A stretch of 64,000 nucleotides of DNA from Massospora cicadina (GCA_022478985.1 JAKSZP010015923.1:97139-161138); one strand, 5' to 3'. Counted from the stretch's first letter, positions 49,902 to 61,204 are shown. Numbers and translations: made by a program. The notes: generated by a model not told the origin, from the sequence alone.

Positions 49902-50655
49902 TGTTAGAATCCTGGCAATATATTGCTCGATGATGCTTAGGCATAAGATCTCAACAATATCACAGATACAGTAGTACTAAAATTCTCAGCAGCTGTTTAA
50001 TAATTTGGGGTTAAAACGTAGTCCGCAAATAGTATTAATTTTAACATCTAATTTTGGTAAGAAAAACGATACCACATTAAAATAATGCATCCCAATAGTT
50101 ATGGTACTTGGAGGTAAAATGAGAAAAGTGAGAGAATTTGGAATAGGCAGATGGTAGATCAATATGTTATTTGACAATTCAGCCTATCAGAACTCTCAAA
50201 AAGCTTTTCACCTCTATAGGGCTTAATTTTGGTTGTTGGGTCAACAGCAGGTCTGAAAAATCCATGCAAAAACGACTTAATATAATTTATCCAATCGGTT
50301 ATCTAAAAGGTATTTTTATCTTGGCCAAATACAGGATTGCCTTGTGTTTGGTAAATTTTTTATCCCACAGAAACCTTTTGGGTCTATAAAAGGGGGTTGT
50401 TTTCTTTTAGAAGGTAGCACTAAATTTAAGTTAGAGCATTGTGAAACTTACACATCAGTTCGCCTATTCTATTAGGGGTTTGAAGTAACCTCGTTAACTT
50501 GAACCAGGATTTTTTTCTAAGGGCTAAGAGAAAAAAATGATTACTCCAATCTAAACAATTCCGCCAAGAGTTATATTAAAAAGATATTAATAATATTTAA
50601 TCTATTCACCACTTGGACAACCTTTTCTACTAAATGAACATCTAATTGTCTGACA
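49902..50655 (-). repeat. 5' LTR of element B
   Basis: 754 bp; plus-strand start TGTTAGAATCC, minus-strand start TGTCAGAC. It contains a TATA-like CTATAAAAGGGGG (plus strand, ~50383). Followed by TGTGA. Confidence 0.85.
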
Positions 50656-51103
50656 TGTGACTCCAAAAAGAAGAAGGAAAAGAGAAGTCCCTTGAGAACC
50701 TCAGAACCTACTAGTTTGTTAAGCTCTATTGAAAGGAAGAAGTTCTTTTGGATTAGACGTTTCCAACTCTAGAGGTAGAGTTGGAGGGATAGGATCTCCC
50801 TTGTTGTCTAAATAGTTTATCAGAACCTTCACAGTGGGTTGAAAAAAGGTTGCCATACCTTTACCATAGAGAAACCTGAGCAGAAGTTATACATTTGGCT
50901 GTGAGGAAATCAGCTGGATACTAGTTTTTATTTATTTACCTACCCAACATACATATTAATTGATGTATATATACTAACAGTTAATGATTGCACACATCAA
51001 ATCTATGCAGTAGACTTAAGAGCTACAAGGATTAACCAGATGAAAAGATACATTTGGTGATCATTACATGGTGTGATTGGGTGACCTAGCTCAAAAGATT
51101 ACA
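50656..51103 (+). repeat. 5' LTR of element C, second part
   Basis: Continues the LTR interrupted by B and aligns with 54861-55309, e.g. the shared CCAACTCTAGAGGTAGAGTT with its dyad CTCTAGAG. Ends ATTACA. Confidence 0.85.
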
Positions 51104-51104
51104 T

Positions 51105-51122
51105 TTGTGTTCACTACATGGG
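51105..51122 (+). promoter_or_regulatory. Primer-binding site of element C
   Basis: TTGTGTTCACTACATGGG, one base after the LTR; 15 of 18 bases as in A, although the LTRs are unrelated. Confidence 0.6.
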
Positions 51123-52440
51123 AAGATACAAGTTTTCATGCCAAACCTATATTTAGAGCGTATCATCACAATGTTATGTGAGAATGAACTTATGAAGCTG
51201 TGGACAGAATTGGAAACAATTAACAAGAATGCGCTAAACTTTGCATCACAAGCTGACCTCACTAATTTAGATGAGCGAGTGATGTACGCCAAGTAGGAAA
51301 TTGATCAAGTCAGAAAGATTATTACGATCTATATGTGAAGGTCACCTCATTGAAATGGAAGGAGACTAAATTAATCACGGGGTTACTATTTCAGAAGACA
51401 GAACAAGAAGCAGATGGAGAATGCTTCAACCAAAAAGACGGACAATTAGTGCAGATGTTAAAAAACTATCTATACTCAAATATCACAAGTGTTATTGCAC
51501 CCTGTTGGAGTTTGATGAGGATGACAACAAGACGCACAAAAATCCAGTTGGGAAAGTACAACATTAAGGAATATGCTTGTTTTTTCGCTGTAGCTCTGTA
51601 ATGACTCTCAAGAATATCTATCATTAGTCAGGTTTCTGAGCAGTAATTTCCTGCCAGCGTAGGAACAGAAAAAATTTGTAGTATGCCAAGATTACCTATA
51701 TTTTATCAGGATATCACATCATATTTTTTCTGCCTATTCAGAAATGAAAATGTTAATATATGGCAACCAACAGAAAGCAGTAACTTTAATGAACTGCTTG
51801 TACACTAACTACCAAAATCTGGTGTTGTCCATCTCAACGGGGATAATTGAACGTACAGCAACGCCAAAGAAGCAATTATGACTAAATTGGTAGTTCTGCA
51901 CGGATGTCTAACTTGAAACTACTGTTTATGGAAACCCAGTTTAGAAAAGATGAAACATTAGCTGCTTTCACTGTCCCATTTTGAAAGAAATTTCAAATCC
52001 TGGCTGGTGCAAAAGTATTATCAAATTTTGATATATGGATAACAATGCAAGCGGCGCTTCATCCCTACAGACATCTGCACCATTCCATGGTTTCAGCGCA
52101 GATAAAACAAACTTCCACATTATAGATGGTGGAATATATGAAAAGATTAGGCTTGACGTTCACCGCGCTTAATCAATTTAGTGAAGAAATTATGTCTGAT
52201 GAGGATTGAACTATTGTTGAATTTGAAGATGAGAATAAGGAGAAAATGGATAATCAGCAGAATCAAGTTATGATGGGGAAGAGACACAATGTATCACAAT
52301 GGACAGATAAATAGAAAACCCACTGTCAGAAATGTGGTGTGACTGGACATTTAAGTTCCTAATTTAGGGGAAGAAGAAAAAAGAATTATAATCTTGTTTT
52401 GCCTCAAGAGGAGGAAATAACTTCTCAAGTTTAAGTAAAA
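51105..52440 (+). pseudogene. Element C gag remnant with zinc knuckle
   Basis: The first frame (51105-51296) is hydrophilic and helical (NELMKLWTELETINKNALNF). 51335-51601 is open for 88 codons. At 52324-52362 the codons give CQKCGVTGHLSS then a stop: the CX2CX4H half of a CCHC knuckle, with the last part lost. Stops are frequent between. A Gag role rests on the position after the primer-binding site and on the knuckle. Confidence 0.6.
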
Positions 52441-52929
52441 AGGTTTAGCATTCTAGATGCAGAACAATCTATAACTGCAAAGGAACCTGTTGCGTTAGAT
52501 ACCTGCTTAAAAATTGATACTTCAGATTTTTTTGTGGAGGTTAAGAGAGGGTACTCTGTAATGATATACAATGCAAAAGATATATGCTATTGAGAGCAAA
52601 ATCAAAAATGAAGGTGATTGATCCAGAATGCATGGAGGAAGTAACTCAACTTTACTTTTGTCAATTAAAATAAAAGGAAAAAATTCAGATAGTGAAATTA
52701 ATCAACTTTTGACAAAGTTGGATGAAGCTAATGTTGTCATACCAATACATTTGATCAAGGGATCATTCCAGATTTATCAGCAAAATTAATAAAAATGTTA
52801 AATATGGCAAATAATGCTGAGAGTCACATCGCTAAGAAAAAATTAATATTCTTGACTAACTGGAGATAGGCGATAGTTTTGCATATTATGATAGCAGAGG
52901 AATCCAGCACCAGCTTTAAAAATAAGGAT

Positions 52930-53105
52930 AAAATAAAACCTGTTAAAAGCAGTGAAAAGTTGGGAACAAAGGCCCAATGGATGGGACCATTTAAGATTAT
53001 TGCAAACTAAGTGAGAGATGCCTATATTCTGAAGAACATCACTGAAGCTAATATATTAAAGTGGGTCCAAACTATATACTTAAGGTATTGGATGTTGATA
53101 AAATA
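52930..53105 (+). pseudogene. Element C integrase C-terminal (GPF-type) remnant
   Basis: KLGTKAQWMGPFKIIAN, stop, VRDAYILKNITEANILKWVQ: the GPF/Y module that ends gypsy integrases, with GPF codons at 52984-52992. DAYILKN matches DAYAIKN of element K. The catalytic core is missing; 52440-52930 between knuckle and this module has no pol motif, so about 3 kb of pol appears to have been deleted. Confidence 0.6.
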
Positions 53106-53810
53106 ATTTTATTGATTCTGTGTATGACCACTGAACCTGCTAACAATAGATTAAGTTTATTGTTGGCCAATTCTTAATTGGGGGCTGCTGAACCATAATT
53201 GATGGTTAAGTTTAGATTGGAGCTTTGAGCCAGGGTGTGTGGAAAAGAAAATATTACAACTAAGCCCACTGATAATAGGTAAAGTCCTATTGCAAAGAAA
53301 ATTATAAAAATATAAGATAATAATAGAGAAAAGAATATAAAAGATAGTAATATATGAGGAAATATATTTAATAAGTTTGAGATCATCCTTGAGGAAAGAT
53401 TAGTAAAATAAAAAAATTATTAAATATTATTTTTTTTATTGCTGCTCATGAGGGACTGGTGGTGATCCCACTTCTGTTGTCTAGCGGTGAGAAGGAGGAT
53501 GAACTATGATGAAAGTAGATATTATTTATGATGAAATATATGAAGACTATGAATGTTGGCAGGATTAGATCATGTTGAAACTGGATCTGCTGTAAAGAAT
53601 CATGAGGATCAATAAGGATGTTTAAAGAATCAGCTTTGGTTAAAAGTGGATCCGCCATGGAAAGGCCTGAGGAGAGAGAAGAAGATCTACTCTGATTGAG
53701 AACGAGGAGCCCAGCCTGAGAGAGTACAGGGCTCTAAAGAATTGGTAAAGCTAACTGAGATAGGTTATAAACAATGATGAGTTGAAGAGGCCTATCCTGG
53801 GGTAAAACAG

Positions 53811-54173
53811 GTGAACCAGTTCATATTGTCAGTTAGAATGACAAAAATAATACTGGAATGGTATGATTTAGGAAATTCTCTCTTAGAAGGCGTCAGCAAG
53901 TTGGAAAAGAATATAAGAGCCACAAGTGCTGAGAATGGCATAAGATTTGTTGTATGTAGAACAGATCAACCTCCACTGAAGTTAAAAGTTAACTTTGAGG
54001 CAAAATTGTGCCACGGCCTGAGGCGGCACCCATATCTGAGCTCCTATATTTCGCTGGATAATTTGATCAAATGGGGGGATATGTACGGATTTCAGTATGC
54101 CCATATTACCCAGCTTCGTTATATTAGATATATATGCTTGCCCACTGGGGATGAGACCCTCTATTGGAAGTGA
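53811..54173 (+). CDS. 120-codon ORF overlapping the polypurine tract and 3' LTR of C
   Basis: One of the longest intact frames in C. Unrecognised; basic, no clear membrane segment. It contains FVVCRTDQPPLKLKVNF and SYISLDNLIKWGDMYG; the codons of IKWGDM are the polypurine tract itself, and the last 30 codons are LTR. The 5' LTR copy of this stretch keeps the frame's residues (GFQ.AHITQL) but has stops, and K reads ADNLVIWG at the same position. It could be a tail of Pol or a separate late ORF; chance is not excluded. Confidence 0.4.
   Translation: MNQFILSVRMTKIILEWYDLGNSLLEGVSKLEKNIRATSAENGIRFVVCRTDQPPLKLKVNFEAKLCHGLRRHPYLSSYISLDNLIKWGDMYGFQYAHITQLRYIRYICLPTGDETLYWK
54070..54081 (+). promoter_or_regulatory. 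Polypurine tract of element C
   Basis: AATGGGGGGATA directly before TGTACGG. Confidence 0.65.
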
Positions 54174-55309
54174 GAATTATTGTTTTAAATAGAAACTATT
54201 GTTTCATGAAAACCCCCTTTAAAATATTAACTAATACATCAGTATTTGGTTCCGTCAGATTACTAATTTTTTGTCAAAAGTTGATCCCTCAACAAGGTAC
54301 TTACTATATGACATAGTTTTTGATTTGATTATTGGTAATCGTATCATGTTAGTTGATCAAAGTTTATTGCTTCTTTACTTAAGGATTTATTTAGTTGCTG
54401 AAGCTTTACAATGCTTCTGGTAGCAACTTATGTGTTAACCTATAGTTAATGCGACCTTCTGTTACTAGTTAAAGGCTTATTAACTAAGTAGGTTGCTAGC
54501 CTACAAAGGGTAATCCGACGAGGTTAAACAATAACTTTGGGACACGCTTGTTGACTCAACCAGAAGGGGTCACATTTCTAGTTGGTGGCGGAAGCCAACT
54601 AGATGGATCATAAAGATAATTGTTGGGTGTAACTTCAAAGGACTAATACATCAGTGAAGGCTGCCATATTAAGTGAGGAGCCAATGGAATAGTTTGGAGC
54701 CGGTTTCCCCATAAATTTCCTTGATTTTAAGTGAATAAAGAAGATCAAGAATAATAGCACTTGAATATCTATCCTTTTATACATTTGTTGTATTATTACT
54801 ATTAAGATTAAGGTTGGACGATAATATCTCTTTGGCTAGATACTTCTTATTGAGATCTCCGCGGCTCATGAAAGAAGAGAGAAGGAGGAAGTTAACTTGA
54901 GCTACCCAAGAAACTAATAGTAGGATAAGCTGATTGAAAGGAACAAGTTCCTTTGGACCAGACGTTACCAACTCTAGAGGTAGAGTTGAATGGATAGGAT
55001 TTCCCTTGATGTCTGGATAGTTTATCAGAACCTTCCAATGGGTTAAAGAAAGGTTGCCAGTACCTGACCCAAGGAGAGACCTGAGCAGAAGAGATACATT
55101 GGTTGTGGAAGTCCATTTGGATACTAGTCTTCATACTCGATTCAACTACCCACATCCATACTATCAGATTTATATATATTAACAGCTATTTTTGTAAACA
55201 TCAGAATCTGTGCACTAGACTTAGAAGGTATAGGGTAAACCACTGATGAAAGGTTAAATTTGGTGCTCAGTAAAGGATGCAATTGAGCGACCTAACACAA
55301 TAGTTTAAA
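54082..55309 (+). repeat. 3' LTR of element C
   Basis: 1,228 bp, uninterrupted; aligned with the two halves of the 5' LTR (1,231 bp together). Ends TTTAAA where the 5' copy has ATTACA; followed by CCAGC. Confidence 0.88.
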
Positions 55310-55314
55310 CCAGC

Positions 55315-58300
55315 TCTAGACTTTCAGAGTTCAGAAAAATTCAATATGGTTGTCAGCTTAGCGGATTTGGAGCTGCCCTCCTTAGTTTAAACTGTGCAAA
55401 AAAGTTTTATACGTTTACATATTTATTAAATGGGGTAAGCTTATCAGAAAAATAGGAAAATGGCATCTATTTTAGCAAGGCGATGAAGGCCACAATGATT
55501 ATATTGAACCTCTGGGATGTTTGGACAAGGAACAAAAACAAAATGATATTGGGCTCCCAGAACAGCCTAAGTGGAAATATTTTCATGGACACTAGCAGAG
55601 TGCACCAAGAAAGCAGATGATTGGGAGGATTGGGTTGGAAAAAATTCAAATTGCTAGCTCAGATCACCAAAATACTGGTTGGTATATAGATAGAGGTTGG
55701 CAGGATGTTAAAGTTGTAGATAATATATGTTCAAATGTCGCCCTATTGCTTTTGCAACAAACGCTAATAAGGGTCAGCATGTAAAGAAGACACATATTAT
55801 GAGCCTGATCATTAGCACAACTTTAACTAAAAAACTATCATCCAGAGACTCCTGACGGATTGGTGCAACATGCCAGAAATTTGTGGCCTCCGCCTTAAGC
55901 TGGTCTTCAACAAGCTCAGGTTGCTATTGGGGAAGTCAAGAACTATGTTTTCAACTCTTTATTTGCCAAGCCGCTAGATCTTACTAGAGATGCAAGGGTT
56001 AATCTCCCTGATAAATCTGTATTATAATGAGTTTCTCACTGCAAAGCTTGATCAAAGCTTTCAATGCGGCAAAGATTATAATTACTCTTAGCATTAAGAT
56101 CAGTATCATTCAGTTGGAGTTAAAATCTTCTTTTTGGAAGTTGAGCCAATATGACCATTCATCTTACTAAAAGGTGACTAATGGACCTTACATAAAGGTT
56201 CTAGGCCGCTAAATTGGCCGCTTCAGCATTGATATGACACTTATTATTATCATGGCATTAACATTCTGGCTGATACGCTATATGATGTTTGTGTACTTTT
56301 TGCACAAAGTGCTCCTTGTAGTGAGGAAAAATGCTACAATTGGTGTTTAAGCATCAATTTTAATGCACAGGTATTTTGCACTTTGAGAACAGATATAAAG
56401 TATGAAGACAGCAATATAAGAATAAAATTAAAACTTAATGGGTTGCTATATAGTTATTTAATAGATATAAAACACTGTAGACTCTTATTATTAGAAGTGT
56501 CTTTTGTACTCTCAAAAAGTGGTCTTCATCATAGTGTCAGTTATTATCCTAATTAAAAAAGCAGATCCCATTCAAAATAGCACTCACTTTATTATTTGCT
56601 ATCATAAAAAACCCCAAGTTCTCTTTAGCAACAGGTGCTAGAACTGGGATGATGGCTACTTTACTTTGGAAAAAGTACTGATTATTGAAAGCTAGCTTTT
56701 TAAAAATTGTTCCCAGAGATTAAAAGTACAGGTCAAATTATGTGCACAATTCACGTTGCTTGATAGTTATAGATATATATGAGCAATAATATTATGATGA
56801 CTATTTTCTGTAGTTAAATAAATAAACCAGATGTGGTCTGTTATATAATTGGCGATTATCCATAGATATGCCAACAGATTTTGCACAGGTAGAACCCACT
56901 GAGCAATCAGGGTCAACGATATGATGATCATTACCCTCAGAAAAACAGAATAAACTTTTGCCAAATAAACACGGAGCACTTGCTCCCACAACTTCTTTAT
57001 TCTATACTTAATACCGCGGATTCTTCTTATTCCGCTGGTCTCAACTTAATTAACAACAACCTCCTTTGATCATCTCGTCTTGCCTATATTGTAGTGACTT
57101 TGGATGCTATGACTCATATGGCTTAGTAATTTAATTTGACATATATTTTTGGCTCTGTCATTTCTTCATTAATTAATTTCATGATCTCCTAATTTGAGGC
57201 GATTTCCCCATAACCCAATATCACCTCATCTCAAGGCGCTCAAATAATGATTACTCATATTGAACTCAGCGGATCCTACCCTTCCACTATACTGACTTAG
57301 GTCTTAAAACCAGTCATATCAGAATCGCGACATGGTCCAACACTAAAACTGGAATGATCCACAAAATCCTGATTAGAGTATCAATTAAAGACTTCTTCCC
57401 TGTTCTAATATAACTTAATCCACTCTTGTATTTCAGACGTTCCTGGTCTTAGTTTACATCATGCTGAGTCAGCAGAGATCTGCGTCAATGTCTACTTCTC
57501 TTATAAGGATGTTGATAATTACTCTTTAACACACATAAAAGTCAACAATTAGTGTACTGCAACAATAATAAACTGAAGATAAATAGAACTTATTAATGAT
57601 ATTGAGATCAGCTTTAAAAAAAATTACTATGGAATTTATAGAAAGAATTTGTGGCTCAACTCTGAAGTTGGCGCATCAGCCATGATATGGCAGTCATTGC
57701 CATTGATTTACCATGTAAAATCTCTTCTGGTGATGATCTTCTCCATTGGGCTAAGGATTCCTCCATTGGACATCCCAAAGACCTGAAAACGGAAAGAGGC
57801 AGAAAACGTGTCCCTAACATTCCCACTTGTTCACAGCAAACCAACCACATTTGGCTAGTGACCTGCATAGTTAATGAGACTCTTTACCCATTATAGCTCT
57901 CACAAACCAACTGATTGATTTGCTAGTTGCAGGCAGCATCACTCATCACAACTGCTTATTAAATTTTCAATCAGTCAGTGAAGAAACCCAACTGATCCCA
58001 ATCAGTACACCTAATGGCTAATCAACAATCAACTATCAGATGCCCCAAATTTCATCTTCAACTCTGCCTAATGAGATCTTAAGCATTTTCATAGATTGAT
58101 TGATTACATGTCTAAACCCAGCAAATTACCCAAAAACCCTGGACATTATCAACCCAAAATCAAGGTCAACCAATATCCAATTCATTCTCTAGCAGGACTT
58201 ATCCACTATTGAACCATCAGATAAACTAGTTAGCTTGAAATGTTACAGAAATCTAACAATAATTATTTGTTAATATAACGCTTTTAGATATTCATTATTT

Positions 58301-59249
58301 ATATTTTTTTTGATTAAAACTAAGAAATTATTGCATGTAGTTTGGGTATTTTCATCTACTAACAGCTAGACTAATTGGGATAAAAAACCAGATGTGAAAA
58401 GACTTGCAAAAAACTCCTACTAACACTTTTACGCTGATACAAAGTCTAGTGAGATAATATAAATTACCAATCAAGTCACAGAGGCTGCAAGATTGATGTA
58501 GATCAATGTAAATAATAGGTTACTGACTTTGTACTGGAGAGTTTTTTAGGGTTTAATCATAATTAAATAAATATCTTCAATGATCAATCATGATTTAATT
58601 TATGGTAATTTTTTATGGAGTCCTCAAAAATATTAGTAGCTTAATGTTACAGAATTCCGCTGGCATAGTGGCCATATCAATCAAAACAATAATCTTGTTT
58701 ACTAGGTAAATACAAAGAAAATAAAACATAAATAGGTTTATTAAAATATTTTTTACCATCATTCAAAAGTTAATAAAGTGTTTAAAATACATTGATCACT
58801 AAGACAATAAATAAATATATAGGGAAGGATATAGGTATGTTTAACAATAACTCATGCTAAACCATCTAGTACTAAAAAAAATAACTCATGCTAGTACACC
58901 ATCATAGATCGAGGGGGCCAACCATTGGCTACACTAATCCCCCTAGAAACAAGCGTATGCTCCAGTAATTATCATTATCCAAAGGGATCAATGACAGACA
59001 AACCAATGGACAACCAAATGACTGTTACCTTTGTTTACTAAGGCCAATATGTCATACCGCAAAATCACCAAGTCTCTGCCATTTTAATGGTGTAACATGC
59101 CATCCACATATTTGTGGGGTGTAAACCCATTCTCTTTGAGAAGTTTTCATTGCGGCATGAGGAGTTATTTCCTGATGATACCTTCGTCAATGGTATTTTT
59201 GACAGCGGTTGGGTTGACCTAGGCTTAACCACCTAAGGAGCAGTGGATG
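55315..59249. other. AT-rich stretch without recognised gene
   Basis: About 3.9 kb. Part may be displaced sequence of element D, since C is inserted near D's presumed 5' LTR. Overlapping frames of 60-75 codons on both strands (e.g. 57687-57896) show no domain. R1 copy 2 is inside (58355-58710). Confidence 0.5.
58355..58710 (+). repeat. Dispersed repeat R1, copy 2
   Basis: Same orientation and order of conserved blocks as 29383-29730: CTTTTACGCTGAT, GGCTGCAAGATTGATGTA, TAGTGGCCATAT. Ends approximate. Confidence 0.55.
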
Positions 59250-59269
59250 AAGCTGTAAAAATGAAAGTT
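59250..59269. repeat. Target-site duplication, low-coordinate copy
   Basis: AAGCTGTAAAAATGAAAGTT, repeated at 61184-61204 with one extra A in the A-run. Confidence 0.8.
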
Positions 59270-61183
59270 TAGATTTTAATTTTTCAAGGTAAGCCGACCA
59301 TGGGACGGACATTACCAATATAAAATTGACCAAAAAAACACAAACCAAAAGCTCTAAATGAGTGGCGGAACACCAAAACAAATAGGAAAACCAAGCCAAC
59401 CAGGTGTAGCGGTTGTGGACCGCTTATCCCATCATGGCGGAGGGGAGGGGGTTTCATATAGCTTATCAATCTCTTCTTCATTAATGAAGAGATGTGCTAA
59501 AGCTGAGAGCAGAGGGGTTGGGGCATCTGCAGGATGCGGGTTGAGGAAAAATGGAAAAGGGTTAAGTTCATTGCTAACAAGCTGGGCCTGGAGCATAGCC
59601 TTTAGGAATTTGGCAACATGGTGTTCAGCTTGTATGCGTGCATTGGGAAGCTGAGAAAATTTGGTTATATTGGCTCTAGTGATGCGCGTGGTGGTGAAAA
59701 ATTCTGCCAGCGCAACAATTTACTTGAGAGCAGAGACAACAGTTTCCCTTAATCGTTCAATTTCCTCCTTTGTAACCGCAGGGAAATCATCAGGGTAATG
59801 GATTAAATGTAGCCCCTCATCAAATTGAGTGACAGATTGTGCCACGGCTATAATGAGATGGCGGCTATCAGGAGAGGCCACAGCAGCTTCAGCAAGTTGA
59901 TGGTCACTCAAAAATGGGGTAGCAGTGGGTTTGGGGATATATTTCTAAGTTGAGAATGGGGCATCAAAATATGAAGGTAGATATGGTTCCAAATTAATTG
60001 GAAAGTTGGGAGGAGGTGCAATTTCCCCTGATTCAGTAATTTCATCCAATAGGTCCCAAGGATTTTGATTGATCATGATTAACCCAGATGGACGAGGTTT
60101 TGGTTGGGTAATTTTTGGGGCTTTAAATCAGTTGGACTGAAAATGGGTCCAAACCTGCTCCTGATAGGGTGATTTGTTTGAAATTAAGACGGCTTGGGCT
60201 GTGGTTGCAAAGGTTTTGGTAATTTTTAAGCATTCAGCTTGAGGGGGTGAGGGCAGCCAAAAATTCCCATTCAAATGCTGATTATGCATCCCATGTGTGG
60301 GCTTGGTGGAACCCACTAGTTTTAAGTTGAAACTACAAGTAACTTTGGAATGATCCAACTCATGGCATAGGGGACAAATGGTGCGGCCATTGTCAACACA
60401 AGCCCAAAAGAAGCGTTCTGGTGCATATGGGATATGGGAACGTGGAGGGATATGCTAGGCTATGGCTGGTTGGTGGGGGTTGATGGTGGCTATTTCCCGT
60501 GGTGCTGCTAACCTCTCAGCTTTGCTTGGGACCAGGAAGTGGAGGATGGGGTTTGTACCATATTTGGATAGCCCCATCATCAGTTCTTTATAGAGTGTTT
60601 GAGGAGAAAGGTGTGAAGGAAGGTTCGCAAAGGTCACCACCATTGTGGTGTCACTGGGGAGGCGTGTACGGGGTTGTGAAAATAGGAGTGTTTTAAATAT
60701 TAAAGGCGTAGATGCTGCTGCAGCTGCGTCCTCTTCATTGGGAAAATCAATATCAAAATATCCCTTATAAGGGCGGAAGTCAATAAATCCTGCTGGTTAA
60801 AACGTGGATGTTGCCAGCTCAATTATCGCTTTGTCAGCATATGGGAAGAGATGCCCATATTCAACTCTGAGGAAAAAGAAAATATTGGACTGGGGTAGGG
60901 CTAGTGGGTGGGGGTGGGTTGAGTGTACTCGCGCTAAGTGTAATGATAATTCCTTAGGAGGGACAAATTGACTTGATGCATTAGGCGGACTAGATGAGCC
61001 AGTTCGCACACGTTTGCCTGCAGGGTGGAAAATGCTAGCAGGTGGAGCGCTGCTGCCCCACGCTGGGGCAGCAGGTGGCGGATTGGCTGACATAAATGAA
61101 AACTGATACAGTGAAGGTGGCGATGAAAGTTAACGATGCCTTTTTTAACAAATTTGCTCAAAAGTGATGTCAAGTGGAAAGCA
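59270..61183 (-). mobile_element. ORF1-only LINE derivative (HAL1-like)
   Basis: 1.9-kb minus-strand element bounded by a ~20-bp target duplication, as target-primed reverse transcription leaves. It has a ~90-bp leader, one ORF1 frame with a zinc knuckle, and the 3' tail (minus strand GTCCGTCCCATGGTCGGC, 59293-59310) of the pol-bearing LINE copies, but no endonuclease or RT. A 5'-truncated LINE would keep the 3' pol part; here the 5' gene and the tail are kept and pol is absent. It would need a partner LINE's enzyme. Confidence 0.8.
59432..61093 (-). pseudogene. ORF1 of the LINE derivative, five in-frame stops and no frameshift
   Basis: ATG at 61093 (MSANPPPAAPAWGSSAPPAS); one frame runs 553 codons to TGA at 59432-59434. 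N-terminus Pro/Ala/Ser-rich; a likely RNA-binding fold around residues 80-200 (RVEYGHLFPYADKAIIELA; PYKGYFDIDFPNEEDAAAAA); zinc knuckle CPLCHELDHSKVTC (~60340-60385); then a Pro-rich spacer and a helical C-terminus with EEIERLRETVVSALK. In-frame stops at 60797, 60455, 60128, 59945 and 59720 are TAA, TAG, TGA, TAG, TAA. No frameshift in 1.66 kb contrasts with every other ORF here. Confidence 0.8.
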
Positions 61184-61204
61184 AAGCTGTAAAAAATGAA
61201 AGTT
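61184..61204. repeat. Target-site duplication, high-coordinate copy
   Basis: Partner of 59250-59269, adjoining the 5' end of the ORF1-only element. Confidence 0.8.

Larger units (their letters stand above)
43464..50655 (-). mobile_element. Element B: full-length Ty3/gypsy retrotransposon, same family as A
   Basis: 7,192 bp on the minus strand, inserted in the 5' LTR of C. LTRs 43464-44214 (3') and 49902-50655 (5'); flanks TATGA and TGTGA. LTR ends (TGTCAGAC at 50655 going left), primer-binding site and pol residues match A. It is much more decayed than A, and the two are in opposite orientation about 6 kb apart. Confidence 0.88.
42681..55309 (+). mobile_element. Element C: pol-deleted LTR retrotransposon with 1.23-kb LTRs, split by B
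   Basis: The 5' LTR is 42681-43463 plus 50656-51103; the 3' LTR is 54082-55309. A perfect 5-bp duplication CCAGC (42676-42680, 55310-55314) frames it. The 3-kb interior has a primer-binding site, a gag with a zinc knuckle, the last part of an integrase and a 120-codon ORF, but no protease, RT, RNase H or integrase core. Without B it is 5.4 kb. It is probably a deletion derivative moved in trans; element K shares its 3' architecture. Confidence 0.85.

Noticed and set aside
49080..49907. Plus-strand frames of 60-82 codons
   Set aside because: They lie antisense to the gag region of element B and show no domain.
53174..53658. Two 70-codon hydrophobic minus-strand frames in element C
   Set aside because: AT-rich antisense sequence, with low-complexity Ile/Phe composition and no counterpart in K.
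57656..57896. Overlapping 69-70-codon frames on both strands
   Set aside because: No motif, and overlapping open frames on both strands suggest a locally stop-poor stretch rather than a gene.
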